45,915 nucleotides of DNA from Gemmatimonadota bacterium (GTDB taxonomy: Bacteria; Gemmatimonadota; Gemmatimonadetes; Palauibacterales; KS3-K002): the NCBI GenBank assembly GCA_020350785.1, contig CP070722.1, positions 78,112 to 124,026 on the forward strand, given 5' to 3'. The notes below the pieces were generated by a model. It ran no database searches and was not told where the DNA came from. It saw only the letters and a list, made by a program, of their open reading frames with translations. Within the stretch, counting starts at the first letter, position 1. Every line of letters starts with the position of its first letter. Position numbers and translations under genes: made by a program. Positions 36,811-44,647 of this stretch are shown here, one piece after another.

Positions 36811-37473
36811 ATGCGTTCTCCCGTGGCGCGCGAGGGCCACCCTTTCATAGCGGCGGCGGGTCTCCCCGCCATGACCCTGCTGATCGTCGCCCTTCTTCTC
36901 GACAGCACGCTGGCCTGGATACTCGCCCTATCGGCCGTAGCACTCAGTGTCGCCGTAGCCGCATTCTTCCGCGACCCCAACCGGCAAGGCCCCAGAGGCC
37001 GGGAACTGGTCGTGGCACCCGCCGACGGGAAGGTGATCGATGTCGGGCTGACCGACGAGCCGACTTACATCGGAGGTCGTGCGCTGCGCATTTCCATATT
37101 CCTGTCGTTGTTCGACGTTCACGTGAATCGCTATCCCGTGTCGGGAGAAGTGAAGCATCGTTCGTACCATCCTGGCCGTTTCGAGCCCGCCTGGAGGCAG
37201 TCTGCGTGCAACTCCAACGAGCGCGCTTCCACCGGCATAGATGGTGAAAGCTTCCCGGTGCTCGTGCGCCAAGTAGCCGGTCTGGTGGCCAGGAGAATCG
37301 TCACTTATGCCAGCCTGGGCGACCGCGTCCAACAGGGAGACCGTATGGGTCTGATCCGCTTCGGCTCACGGGTTGACGTCTATCTTCCGCCTACCGCGGT
37401 CGCAGACGTCCAGGTCGGCCAGCGCGCCCTCGGTGGCCTCACTGTTCTCGCTCACCTACGAGAAGACGGGTAA
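36811..37473 (+). CDS. psd: Phosphatidylserine decarboxylase, short type
   Basis: Makes phosphatidylethanolamine in the inner membrane. It is a 220-residue proenzyme. Two N-terminal membrane helices (about 11-50) are followed by FFRDPNRQ, PADGKV and FDVHVNRYPV. The self-processing site is Gly185-Ser186 in LIRFGSRVDVYLP, giving a short pyruvoyl alpha chain. The gene is followed by pssA after six bases, whose product supplies its substrate. Confidence 0.96.
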   Translation: MRSPVAREGHPFIAAAGLPAMTLLIVALLLDSTLAWILALSAVALSVAVAAFFRDPNRQGPRGRELVVAPADGKVIDVGLTDEPTYIGGRALRISIFLSLFDVHVNRYPVSGEVKHRSYHPGRFEPAWRQSACNSNERASTGIDGESFPVLVRQVAGLVARRIVTYASLGDRVQQGDRMGLIRFGSRVDVYLPPTAVADVQVGQRALGGLTVLAHLREDG

Positions 37474-37479
37474 CTCGCA

Positions 37480-38376
37480 ATGATCAAGCAGATTCGCCAG
37501 GCCGATTCGGGCCGCCGAAGAGCCATTGTCATCCTGCCCAGCGCGTTCACGCTCGGCAATCTGTTCTTCGGCTTCTGGTCCATCATCGCGACTCTACGCG
37601 GCGAGTACAGTCTAGCCGCTTGGCTGATCGTCATCGCTGGTGTCGCCGACGGTCTCGATGGCCGCATCGCCCGCTTCGCGAAAACGGGATCGCCGTTCGG
37701 GACCGAGCTCGACTCGCTCGTCGACCTGATCAGCTTCGGCCTGGCGCCGGCTATCCTGGTCTACACTCTCTTGCTCGACAGCGGCGACTGGAGCTGGTCC
37801 CTGGCCTTCATCTATGTGGCCGCCGCAGCCGTACGTCTCGCCCGGTTCAACATCGAGCAGGGCGGCCGGGCTCACCTCCACTTCCATGGCCTGCCTTCGC
37901 CCGTCGCCGGTGTCACGCTGGCCTCGTTCTATCCTTTCAGCCAGACGAGCTTCTTCGCCAGTTATCTCACGGACTGGCCATGGACTCAGCTCATCGGCGG
38001 TGGTATGATTGTTCTGGCTGGGCTGATGCTCAGCCATGTCATCTATCCGGCCATCCCCCGACTCAGTATCCGTACCGCCAGAGGGCGCGCCGGCATTACG
38101 TTTCTGCTGACTTACACGGCGCTCCTCATCTGGCACCCACGTCTCGTGGTGTTCCTGGTGGCTCTCACTTACATCACCTACGGAATCATCACGACCGTGG
38201 CGATGGGTTTACTCGACCGTCTCCCCGAGCGTGACCCGCTCGCCGAGGAACTTGGCGCCGAGGAAACCGAGACCCGGGACCTGGAGTACGAGGACATAGA
38301 ACCGAACTGGAGCGGTGATTCCCCGGTCGATCCCTACGCCGACAGTGCCGGGCCCTCACGTAAGACCAGAGACTAG
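37480..38376 (+). CDS. pssA: CDP-diacylglycerol-serine O-phosphatidyltransferase
   Basis: A 298-residue membrane enzyme making phosphatidylserine for Psd. The CDP-alcohol phosphatidyltransferase motif D-G-x2-A-R-x8-G-x3-D-x3-D is complete, from DGRIAR through to ELDSLVD. Several membrane helices follow (about 75-240). An acidic C-terminal tail (about 245-298) rich in Glu and Asp has no counterpart in the core family and probably lies in the cytoplasm. Confidence 0.96.
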   Translation: MIKQIRQADSGRRRAIVILPSAFTLGNLFFGFWSIIATLRGEYSLAAWLIVIAGVADGLDGRIARFAKTGSPFGTELDSLVDLISFGLAPAILVYTLLLDSGDWSWSLAFIYVAAAAVRLARFNIEQGGRAHLHFHGLPSPVAGVTLASFYPFSQTSFFASYLTDWPWTQLIGGGMIVLAGLMLSHVIYPAIPRLSIRTARGRAGITFLLTYTALLIWHPRLVVFLVALTYITYGIITTVAMGLLDRLPERDPLAEELGAEETETRDLEYEDIEPNWSGDSPVDPYADSAGPSRKTRD

Positions 38377-38409
38377 CGCTTCCCAAGCGCCTTGAAGAGG
38401 GGGATTTCA

Positions 38410-38862
38410 ATGGCTACTACTAAACTGGCCCGCGTCGCCGCTCTGTTCGCGGCGGTCGCCCTGTTCGCCGGCACGGCGGAGGCGCAGCAGGTTCGCACCA
38501 TTCGGCCTGGGATGACTACCGCTGAGGTGATAACCGCGCTCGGCGCCCCCGCCGTTACGAGCGCCCGCGGCAACTTCACCTACTACTTCTATGACAACGG
38601 CTGCGAACAGCGCTGCGGTTTTCTCGACCTGGTCATCTTCGATAACGGTCGGGTCGTTGACGCCGTCCTGCGCGCACCGTGGCACGCCTACGAGGGTGAG
38701 AGTTCATCTCCCAAGGGCACCGTACCGCGCCCAACGCCCGCCGGCATGCGCCTGGACCTCCCTGCAGCGGTGGAGGGGGTCGAGGTAAGGCAAGCCCCGC
38801 AGGTGCCGCTTCCAGTACCTGCGGACACCACCCGCGCCGATACCACCCGCACCGGAGGATAG
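38410..38862 (+). CDS. Small secreted protein with SmpA/BamE-like domain
   Basis: A 150-residue exported protein. The ATG at 38410 follows GAGGGGG. A signal peptide ends after GTAEAQQ at about residue 27. The mature part, IRPGMTTAEVITALGAP then a Tyr-rich strand and VIFDNGRVVDAVL, resembles the SmpA/OmlA (BamE) fold, including a CEQRC cysteine pair. The end is low complexity with an Asp-Thr-Thr-Arg repeat (PADTTRADTTRTGG), a feature I associate with Gemmatimonadota. A role in outer-membrane assembly is possible but not shown. Confidence 0.75.
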   Translation: MATTKLARVAALFAAVALFAGTAEAQQVRTIRPGMTTAEVITALGAPAVTSARGNFTYYFYDNGCEQRCGFLDLVIFDNGRVVDAVLRAPWHAYEGESSSPKGTVPRPTPAGMRLDLPAAVEGVEVRQAPQVPLPVPADTTRADTTRTGG

Positions 38863-38864
38863 CA

Positions 38865-38891
38865 GGGCCTTCCAACGGGCTGGAAGTGCCC
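38865..38891 (+). terminator. Hairpin after the BamE-like gene, possible terminator
   Basis: An inverted repeat pairs GGGCCTTCCA (from 38865) with TGGAAG and TGCCC (to 38891), with loop ACGGGC and one bulged T. It starts two bases after the stop codon. There is no T-run, so it would be a weak intrinsic terminator at best. Confidence 0.3.
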
Positions 38892-38909
38892 CTGTCGCTC
38901 TGTTATCAT
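38881..38909 (+). promoter_or_regulatory. Candidate purF promoter
   Basis: TATCAT (38904-38909) is a good -10; 17 bases upstream is TGGAAG (38881-38886), a weak -35 that is also the 3' arm of the hairpin at 38865-38891. Transcription would start near 38916, 68 bases before the purF ATG. Confidence 0.35.
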
Positions 38910-38983
38910 TGTCTCTTCGCCGAATACAGTGCCGACGGGGCGCCGGCCTGGCCGGCCGCGGTGGTTCTCGAGGGGGCTCCAGC

Positions 38984-40402
38984 ATGGGCGACGTAGCCAG
39001 AGACTCGAAGTCACTTCACGACGAGTGCGGAGTATTCGCCGTCTCGGGGCACGAAGCAGCTGCTGAACTCACCTTCCTGGGTCTTTACGCACTCCAGCAC
39101 AGAGGCCAGGAGTCCGCTGGGATCGTGGCCATTGATGACGACGGCCAGACTCGCATCCACAAGGGCATGGGCCTCGTCGCTGAGGCCATCAAGGAAGCGC
39201 ACATCCGCGAACTACGTGGCCGCACCGCCGTCGGCCATGCCCGCTATTCCACCGCCGGCGAATCGGAGCTGCGCAACGCACAACCAGCCCTCGTCAACTA
39301 CCGCGAGGGCACTCTCGCCCTGGCTCACAACGGCAACCTCACGAATGCGGCAGAACTGCGAGCGAAGCTGGTTGGCGAAGGTGCGATATTCCAGTCCACC
39401 ATGGACTCCGAGGTCATCGTCCACCTGATCGCGCGATCGCAGCGACCAGATCCAGACGAGCAGGTGCTCGAGGCCCTAGGTCAGATCGAAGGCGCGTTCT
39501 CGCTGGCAATCCTCGTGAATGACGTCGTCTATGCCGCTCGTGACCCGCGCGGGTTCCGACCGCTCGTACTGGGGAAGAAAGGCGGCGCTATCGTGGTCGC
39601 CTCCGAGACGTGTGCATTCGATCTCATCGAGGCGGATTACATCCGCGACATAGAGCCGGGAGAGATTCTGAAGATCCGTGACGGCAAGATCGAGCAGTTG
39701 CCGCGACTGACCCCCGAAGCGCCGGCCGCCTGCATCTTCGAGCTGGTCTACTTCGCCCGGCCGGACTCCAGGATCTGGGGGTGTACCGTCGACACCGCCC
39801 GCCGGGCCTTTGGGCGCCAGCTGGCCAGAGAGCACCCAGCGGACGCCGACGCCGTGTTTTCGGTGCCCGACTCCTCCAATTCCGCAGCTCTCGGATTCTC
39901 CGAGGAGTCGGGAATCCCCCTGGAGCTGGCTTTGATCCGTAACCACTACATCGGGCGCACCTTCATCCAGCCGGTACAGACCGACCGCGACTTCAAAGTA
40001 CGAGTCAAGTACAACCCCGTGCGCGGGGTGATCGAAGGGAAGCGGGTCGTCATCGTGGATGACTCCCTCGTCCGAGGCACGACCAGCCGCGGCCTGGTCT
40101 CCATGATTCGGGACTCGGGGGCCAGGGAGATCCACTTCCGCATATCCTCGCCACCCATCCTGCATCCCTGTTTCTATGGCATCGACATGCCGACGAAGGA
40201 AGAGTTGCTCGCATCGCGCCTCACCGTCGACGAGATTCGACAGCACCTGGGCGTCGACTCGATCGGCTACCTCTCGCTCGCGGGGATGATCGGAGCCGTC
40301 AGTGAGCACGGCCCCTTCTGCGATGCTTGCTTCACCGGCAACTACCCGGCACCGCTGTCAGACCTCGAGAAGGGGTTGCTCGTAACAGCCGACTGCCGCT
40401 AG
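38984..40402 (+). CDS. purF: Amidophosphoribosyltransferase
   Basis: First committed enzyme of purine synthesis, 472 residues. The ATG at 38984 follows GAGGGGGC; the frame from 38909 is unsupported. A 14-residue propeptide precedes the nucleophilic Cys15 in DECGVFAV. The glutaminase part has LQHRGQESAGI, and the transferase part has the PRPP loop VVIVDDSLVRGTTSRG. Four cysteines aligned with the 4Fe-4S ligands of the B. subtilis enzyme are present (in PAACIFEL, LHPCFYG and FCDACFTG). It therefore belongs to the iron-sulphur, propeptide-processed class. purB and purC lie upstream in the same direction. Confidence 0.97.
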   Translation: MGDVARDSKSLHDECGVFAVSGHEAAAELTFLGLYALQHRGQESAGIVAIDDDGQTRIHKGMGLVAEAIKEAHIRELRGRTAVGHARYSTAGESELRNAQPALVNYREGTLALAHNGNLTNAAELRAKLVGEGAIFQSTMDSEVIVHLIARSQRPDPDEQVLEALGQIEGAFSLAILVNDVVYAARDPRGFRPLVLGKKGGAIVVASETCAFDLIEADYIRDIEPGEILKIRDGKIEQLPRLTPEAPAACIFELVYFARPDSRIWGCTVDTARRAFGRQLAREHPADADAVFSVPDSSNSAALGFSEESGIPLELALIRNHYIGRTFIQPVQTDRDFKVRVKYNPVRGVIEGKRVVIVDDSLVRGTTSRGLVSMIRDSGAREIHFRISSPPILHPCFYGIDMPTKEELLASRLTVDEIRQHLGVDSIGYLSLAGMIGAVSEHGPFCDACFTGNYPAPLSDLEKGLLVTADCR

Positions 40403-40433
40403 ACCGCGGCCCCCCCGGAAGCGGGCATCGCTC

Positions 40434-40805
40434 TTACCTGATCAGTGTGACCCAGAAGACGCCGCCCGAGTGGTCACGGCCGTAACGACGCTGCCCCTCG
40501 TACGGACTCATGAACCGAATGCGCATGACTCGGCCGGCCTGAACACTGCGCAGCTGCTCCACGTTGCCGACGCGCTCCCCGTCCACGTACACGACCGGGC
40601 GAAAGGCGCCCGTGCGGTCGGTGGACTGCAGCCACTCAGGGCGAAGGGCCGCCACCGCGTCCCATGCGTTGACCGCCTGAGTCTGGGCGATCTGGCTATC
40701 GTTGATCTCATCCGAGCGCGCTTCGGCTCCCCCTTCCGCACCGGATTTCGCGCTGCAGCCGCTCAGCACGAGGACGCCGGCCAAGGCCAAGACTATAATT
40801 CTCAT
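40434..40805 (-). CDS. Small lipoprotein with TonB-receptor-plug-like segment
   Basis: A 123-residue lipoprotein with lipobox LSGC (Cys17), preceded by a hydrophobic leader. The C-terminal two thirds (AWDAVAALRPEWLQ, RPVVYVDGERVG, then RIRFMSPYEG and HSGGVFWVTL) follow the pattern of the plug domain of TonB-dependent receptors, without any barrel. I have the impression that short proteins of this kind are common in Gemmatimonadota. A ribosome site AAGGAAGGGG precedes the ATG. It is the last gene of the minus-strand run that starts right of the window; function unknown. Confidence 0.78.
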   Translation of the reverse strand: MRIIVLALAGVLVLSGCSAKSGAEGGAEARSDEINDSQIAQTQAVNAWDAVAALRPEWLQSTDRTGAFRPVVYVDGERVGNVEQLRSVQAGRVMRIRFMSPYEGQRRYGRDHSGGVFWVTLIR

Positions 40806-40862
40806 CGGTCCCCTTCCTTGTCTGGGTCTTCATTTCCGCTGACACGATTCCGAGGATCTGGT

Positions 40863-41789
40863 TCAGTCGTTCACGAGAATCCCCGTGTTATCCATTGGCA
40901 ATTCCTCGTCGGCAGACCACTCCGCCAACGAGCCGTCGTACAACCTAGCCTGCTTGTTCCCAAGCACCTCATAGGAGACGAACCAGGCAACCGAGGCGAG
41001 GTGGCCGGTATTGCAGAAGGCGACCTGCTCGCCTTCCGTTGGCAGGCCGGCCTGCTTCCAGAGGGCCATCGCCGTCTCTTTGTCTACCAGCGTACCCCCG
41101 CCGTCGCGGGTCAGATACATGTGAGGCACGTTGCGAGCACCGAGGATAGTGCCGTAGCGAGCCGTCACAGAGCTCTTCGCTCGGCCCTGATAGAAATCTG
41201 GCGCACGAGCGTCGATCAGCGGCGTACCGGCCTCGATCGCCCTGAGAACATCCTCCCGGCCGGCCAGCAGGTCGCCACGGTAGCCCGCCGTATAGGTGAC
41301 CGCTTCCGGCCGGTTCGCTTCTAGCTCGAGCGGTAGTCCCGCGGCCTTCCATGCCGAAAAGCCCCCGTCCAAGATCGACACGGCCTCGTGGCCCAGCACC
41401 TTGAATTGCCAGTAGACTCGCGTTGCGGAAGCCGTTTCTGCGGACGACGCCCCGGCGGCCACAATCACCACGTGGTCGTCATTCGAGATCCCCAAGCCGC
41501 CAATCAGCTGTTCCAGCAATTCGACCGCCGCGAGCATCCCTGGCACCCTTTGCCGCTCTACGCGCCACGGCGTCGCGGAGTAATCGGAGTGGATGGCGCC
41601 GGGAATATGGCCGGTCCGGTAGCCTTCAGCGGCGTCGGGCCGCTCGCTGCGAATATCGAGCACGATCACTGCATCGAGGTTCTCGGCCAGACAGTCCGCA
41701 CTCACGAGCGGCCGCACTTCGACGCTCTGCTCGGGGGCAGCGCAGCATAAGGTCGCCAGAGCGACGAAGCCTGCCAACCACGATCTCAT
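40863..41789 (-). CDS. Exported tandem-rhodanese sulfurtransferase
   Basis: A 308-residue protein with two rhodanese domains behind an N-terminal hydrophobic segment (LAGFVALATLCCA), so it is exported or membrane-tethered. The first domain (about 25-150) has Ala/Gly-Ala-Ser where the active Cys would be (VAAGASSAETA) and is inactive by family logic. The second (about 165-300) has catalytic Cys259 in FCNTGHLAS. The usual reaction transfers sulfane sulphur from thiosulfate or mercaptopyruvate to an acceptor. GGAGGACGG precedes the start. Confidence 0.9.
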   Translation of the reverse strand: MRSWLAGFVALATLCCAAPEQSVEVRPLVSADCLAENLDAVIVLDIRSERPDAAEGYRTGHIPGAIHSDYSATPWRVERQRVPGMLAAVELLEQLIGGLGISNDDHVVIVAAGASSAETASATRVYWQFKVLGHEAVSILDGGFSAWKAAGLPLELEANRPEAVTYTAGYRGDLLAGREDVLRAIEAGTPLIDARAPDFYQGRAKSSVTARYGTILGARNVPHMYLTRDGGGTLVDKETAMALWKQAGLPTEGEQVAFCNTGHLASVAWFVSYEVLGNKQARLYDGSLAEWSADEELPMDNTGILVND

Positions 41790-41846
41790 GCCGTCCTCCA
41801 GTCTGCACCACGATGCGAGGCCTCGCTCGAGCGCCGCGCGCTAACG

Positions 41847-43148
41847 CTAGCTCGTCCCCGTCTTCGGCAGCACCCGGCTCAGCAATGCCATGCCGATGAA
41901 CGCTGCGACTGCGGATGCCCCGAGGATTCCGATCTTAGCCGATTCTAGAGTGTCTCCCACCAACGCGAGATCGGCAATGAAGAGCGCCATCGTGAAGCCG
42001 ATGCCTGCCAAGATGCCACCGCCCGTGACTGCCGCCCAACCGACCCTTTCGGGCAAACGAGCAATGCCAAGGCGAACCGCGATGAAGCTCAGGGCCACGA
42101 TGCCGAGCGGTTTGCCGATGATCAGGCCCGCAGCCACGGCCAGAGCAACGGGATCCGCAAAGTCAGCCAGTTCGACGGTCACGCCGGCATTGGCAAGAGC
42201 GAATACCGGCATGATCAGGAAACCTACCCAGGGGTGAAGGATGCCCTCCAGGTATTCCACCGGCGATATCGTCTCTCGAGCCAGCTGGCGGAAACGCGCC
42301 ACCTTCATGGCGCGTTGCGATTCCAGATCCCAACCGCCACCGTGAAACACGTCACTCGCCCTGCCCAAGATCTGACCGAAGAGACCCTGACCGACGTACT
42401 CTCGCGTCGGCGTCATCAGGCCCAGCAGTACTCCCGCAATAGTCGCGTGCACACCAGACTCATGGAATCCAAACCAAACGAGCACACCTACCACTGTGTA
42501 GACAAGAAGGCTGCGCACGCCGAGCCGCGAGAGCACGAAAATCACAATCAGGCCGACAAAAGCCAGCGCCAAAGCCGTCAGATCGAGAGACTCCGTGTAA
42601 CCAATCGCGATGACCAGAATGGCGCCTATGTCGTCCGCGATCGCCAGAGAGAGCACCATCACTCGCAAACCGGGTGGGACCCGAGACCCCAGTATCGCCA
42701 TACATCCCACCACGAAGGCGATATCCGTCGCCATCGGGATTCCCCAGCCGCGGGCGGCGGGCTCTCCGGCCTGAAGCAGCAGATAGATCCCGGCGGGCGC
42801 CAACATTCCACCGAGAGCGGCGAGGATCGGCAGCGCGGCACGCCTGGGATCCCGCAGCTCACCGATCACCAGCTCGCGCTTCACCTCGAGTCCGATGACG
42901 AAGAAGAAGATCGCCATCAGTCCGTCGTTGATCCAATGCTTCAGGGAATGTCGAACCTCGACCGCGCCCACCCGGAAGCCGAGCTCGGTCTTCCAGAAGG
43001 CGAGGAATTCGCCCGCCCAGGCCGAGTTCGCCAAGATGAGCGCCGCAACGGCAACCAATAACAGCACGATCCCACTCGCTGCCTCGACGTGCATGAAACG
43101 CTCGAGGGGTGCCGTGATTCTGCGGATCGGCTCCTCCGGCAGATCCAT
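41847..43148 (-). CDS. nhaA: Na+/H+ antiporter NhaA
   Basis: A 433-residue inner-membrane antiporter that exports Na+ in exchange for H+. The paired Asp172/Asp173 in LAIADDIGAI form the cation site, with GIPMATDIAF before it and GLEVKRELVIGELRDP near the N-terminus. The ATG at 43148 is preferred over the TTG at 43175. It lies among energy-metabolism genes (sucB, lpdA) and rhodanese, but its spacing (59 and 57 bases) leaves separate transcription possible. Confidence 0.96.
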   Translation of the reverse strand: MDLPEEPIRRITAPLERFMHVEAASGIVLLLVAVAALILANSAWAGEFLAFWKTELGFRVGAVEVRHSLKHWINDGLMAIFFFVIGLEVKRELVIGELRDPRRAALPILAALGGMLAPAGIYLLLQAGEPAARGWGIPMATDIAFVVGCMAILGSRVPPGLRVMVLSLAIADDIGAILVIAIGYTESLDLTALALAFVGLIVIFVLSRLGVRSLLVYTVVGVLVWFGFHESGVHATIAGVLLGLMTPTREYVGQGLFGQILGRASDVFHGGGWDLESQRAMKVARFRQLARETISPVEYLEGILHPWVGFLIMPVFALANAGVTVELADFADPVALAVAAGLIIGKPLGIVALSFIAVRLGIARLPERVGWAAVTGGGILAGIGFTMALFIADLALVGDTLESAKIGILGASAVAAFIGMALLSRVLPKTGTS

Positions 43149-43207
43149 CCCCGTCTGTCGGTTGTCGACTATCAAGGCGCTCGCTCGTAGAGTTGAAGGG
43201 TTTTGGT

Positions 43208-44647
43208 CTAGATGTGAATCGGTCTCTCGTCTACAGCCAGTGCCGCTTCCTTGACGGCCTCACCCGTACCCGGGTGATGATGGATCGTACGTGCAAGATC
43301 TTCGGCAGAGGCTCCGAACTCCATCGCCACCACCGCTTCCATCAACAAGTCGCCCGCCATCGGACCCACAATATGTGCGCCCAGCACGCGATCGCTGCCG
43401 GCTGCGGCGAGGATCTTGACGAGGCCCTCGGTGTCGCCGGTAACTCGAGCGCGGCTGTTGGCCTGAAACGGGAACTTGCCGACCCGATACTCGATGCCAG
43501 CCTCCACAAGCTGCTCCTCGGTCTTGCCAACGCCGGCTACCTCGGGCCAGGTGTATACCACCGCCGGGACCAACTCATAGTTGACCTGCCCGCTTTGCCC
43601 GGCCAACATCTCGACGCAGGCGATCCCATCCTCTTCCGCCTTGTGCGCCAACATGGGGCCGGGAATACAGTCGCCGATCGCGTAGACCCCCGGTACCGTG
43701 GTCTGAAATCGCTCGTCGACGCGGATGAAGCCCCTGTCATCGGTCTCCACCCCGAGCTCATCCAGCCCGACCCCTTCTGTATACGGCCTCCGCCCGATGG
43801 CCACCAGCACGACATCGGCCTCCAACTCTTCCGCCTCGCCACCTTGGGTCGGCTCATAGACGACTCTGACACCCGCTTTCGTCAACTTGGCTCCGGTGAC
43901 CTTGGAGGAGAGTCGAAACTGGAGCCCCTGTTTCGACAAGATGCGCTGTGCCTGCCTAGCAATCTCCCTGTCCATCCCAGGCAAGATATCATCGAGGAAC
44001 TCCAGCACGGTCACCTCGGACCCCAGGCGCGACCACACCGACCCCAGCTCGAGGCCAATGACTCCCGCCCCAATCACGATCATTCGCCCCGGTACCTGCC
44101 TAAGCGAGAGCGCACCCGTCGATGTCAGGATGCGCTCTTCGTCCACCTCCAGCCCGGGGATCAGCATGGGCTCAGAGCCGGTCGCGACGATTATGCTATC
44201 CGTCGTGAGATTGGCGGTGTCCCCAGCTGATAGATCGACATTGACTCGGCCCGGCCCAGCGATGCGTCCGGTGCCCTGGACATGATCCACCTTGTTCTTC
44301 CTGAAGAGGAACTCGACCCCCTTCGTGAGATCCCGAACCACCTTCTCCTTGCGCTCCATCATCTTGTCGAGATCGAGCTTCACATCGGAGATCTGTATGC
44401 CATGACCTGCCAGGTGCCGAAGCGCTTCCACGTAGCGCTCGGTTGAGTGCAGCAGAGCCTTGGAAGGGATGCAACCCACGTTCAGGCAAGTGCCGCCGAG
44501 GGCGCCGCGCTTCTCGACACATGCCACTTTCATCCCCAGCTGTGCGGCTCGGATCGCCGCGACATAGCCTCCCGGCCCCCCACCGATCACAACGAGATCG
44601 TACTTGCTTTCCGCCACAACCAGATATCCCCTTCTGTCTTCAGACAT
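43208..44647 (-). CDS. lpdA: Dihydrolipoamide dehydrogenase (E3)
   Basis: An FAD flavoprotein of 479 residues that re-oxidises dihydrolipoyl groups of 2-oxoacid dehydrogenases with NAD+. FAD loop [16 protein letters not shown], redox disulfide Cys54/Cys59 in [16 protein letters not shown] loop [15 protein letters not shown], and the catalytic His-Glu in HHHPGTGE near the C-terminus are all present. The ATG at 44647 overlaps the end of sucB by eight bases; a GTG at codon 11 is an alternative start. Confidence 0.97.
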   Translation of the reverse strand: MSEDRRGYLVVAESKYDLVVIGGGPGGYVAAIRAAQLGMKVACVEKRGALGGTCLNVGCIPSKALLHSTERYVEALRHLAGHGIQISDVKLDLDKMMERKEKVVRDLTKGVEFLFRKNKVDHVQGTGRIAGPGRVNVDLSAGDTANLTTDSIIVATGSEPMLIPGLEVDEERILTSTGALSLRQVPGRMIVIGAGVIGLELGSVWSRLGSEVTVLEFLDDILPGMDREIARQAQRILSKQGLQFRLSSKVTGAKLTKAGVRVVYEPTQGGEAEELEADVVLVAIGRRPYTEGVGLDELGVETDDRGFIRVDERFQTTVPGVYAIGDCIPGPMLAHKAEEDGIACVEMLAGQSGQVNYELVPAVVYTWPEVAGVGKTEEQLVEAGIEYRVGKFPFQANSRARVTGDTEGLVKILAAAGSDRVLGAHIVGPMAGDLLMEAVVAMEFGASAEDLARTIHHHPGTGEAVKEAALAVDERPIHI

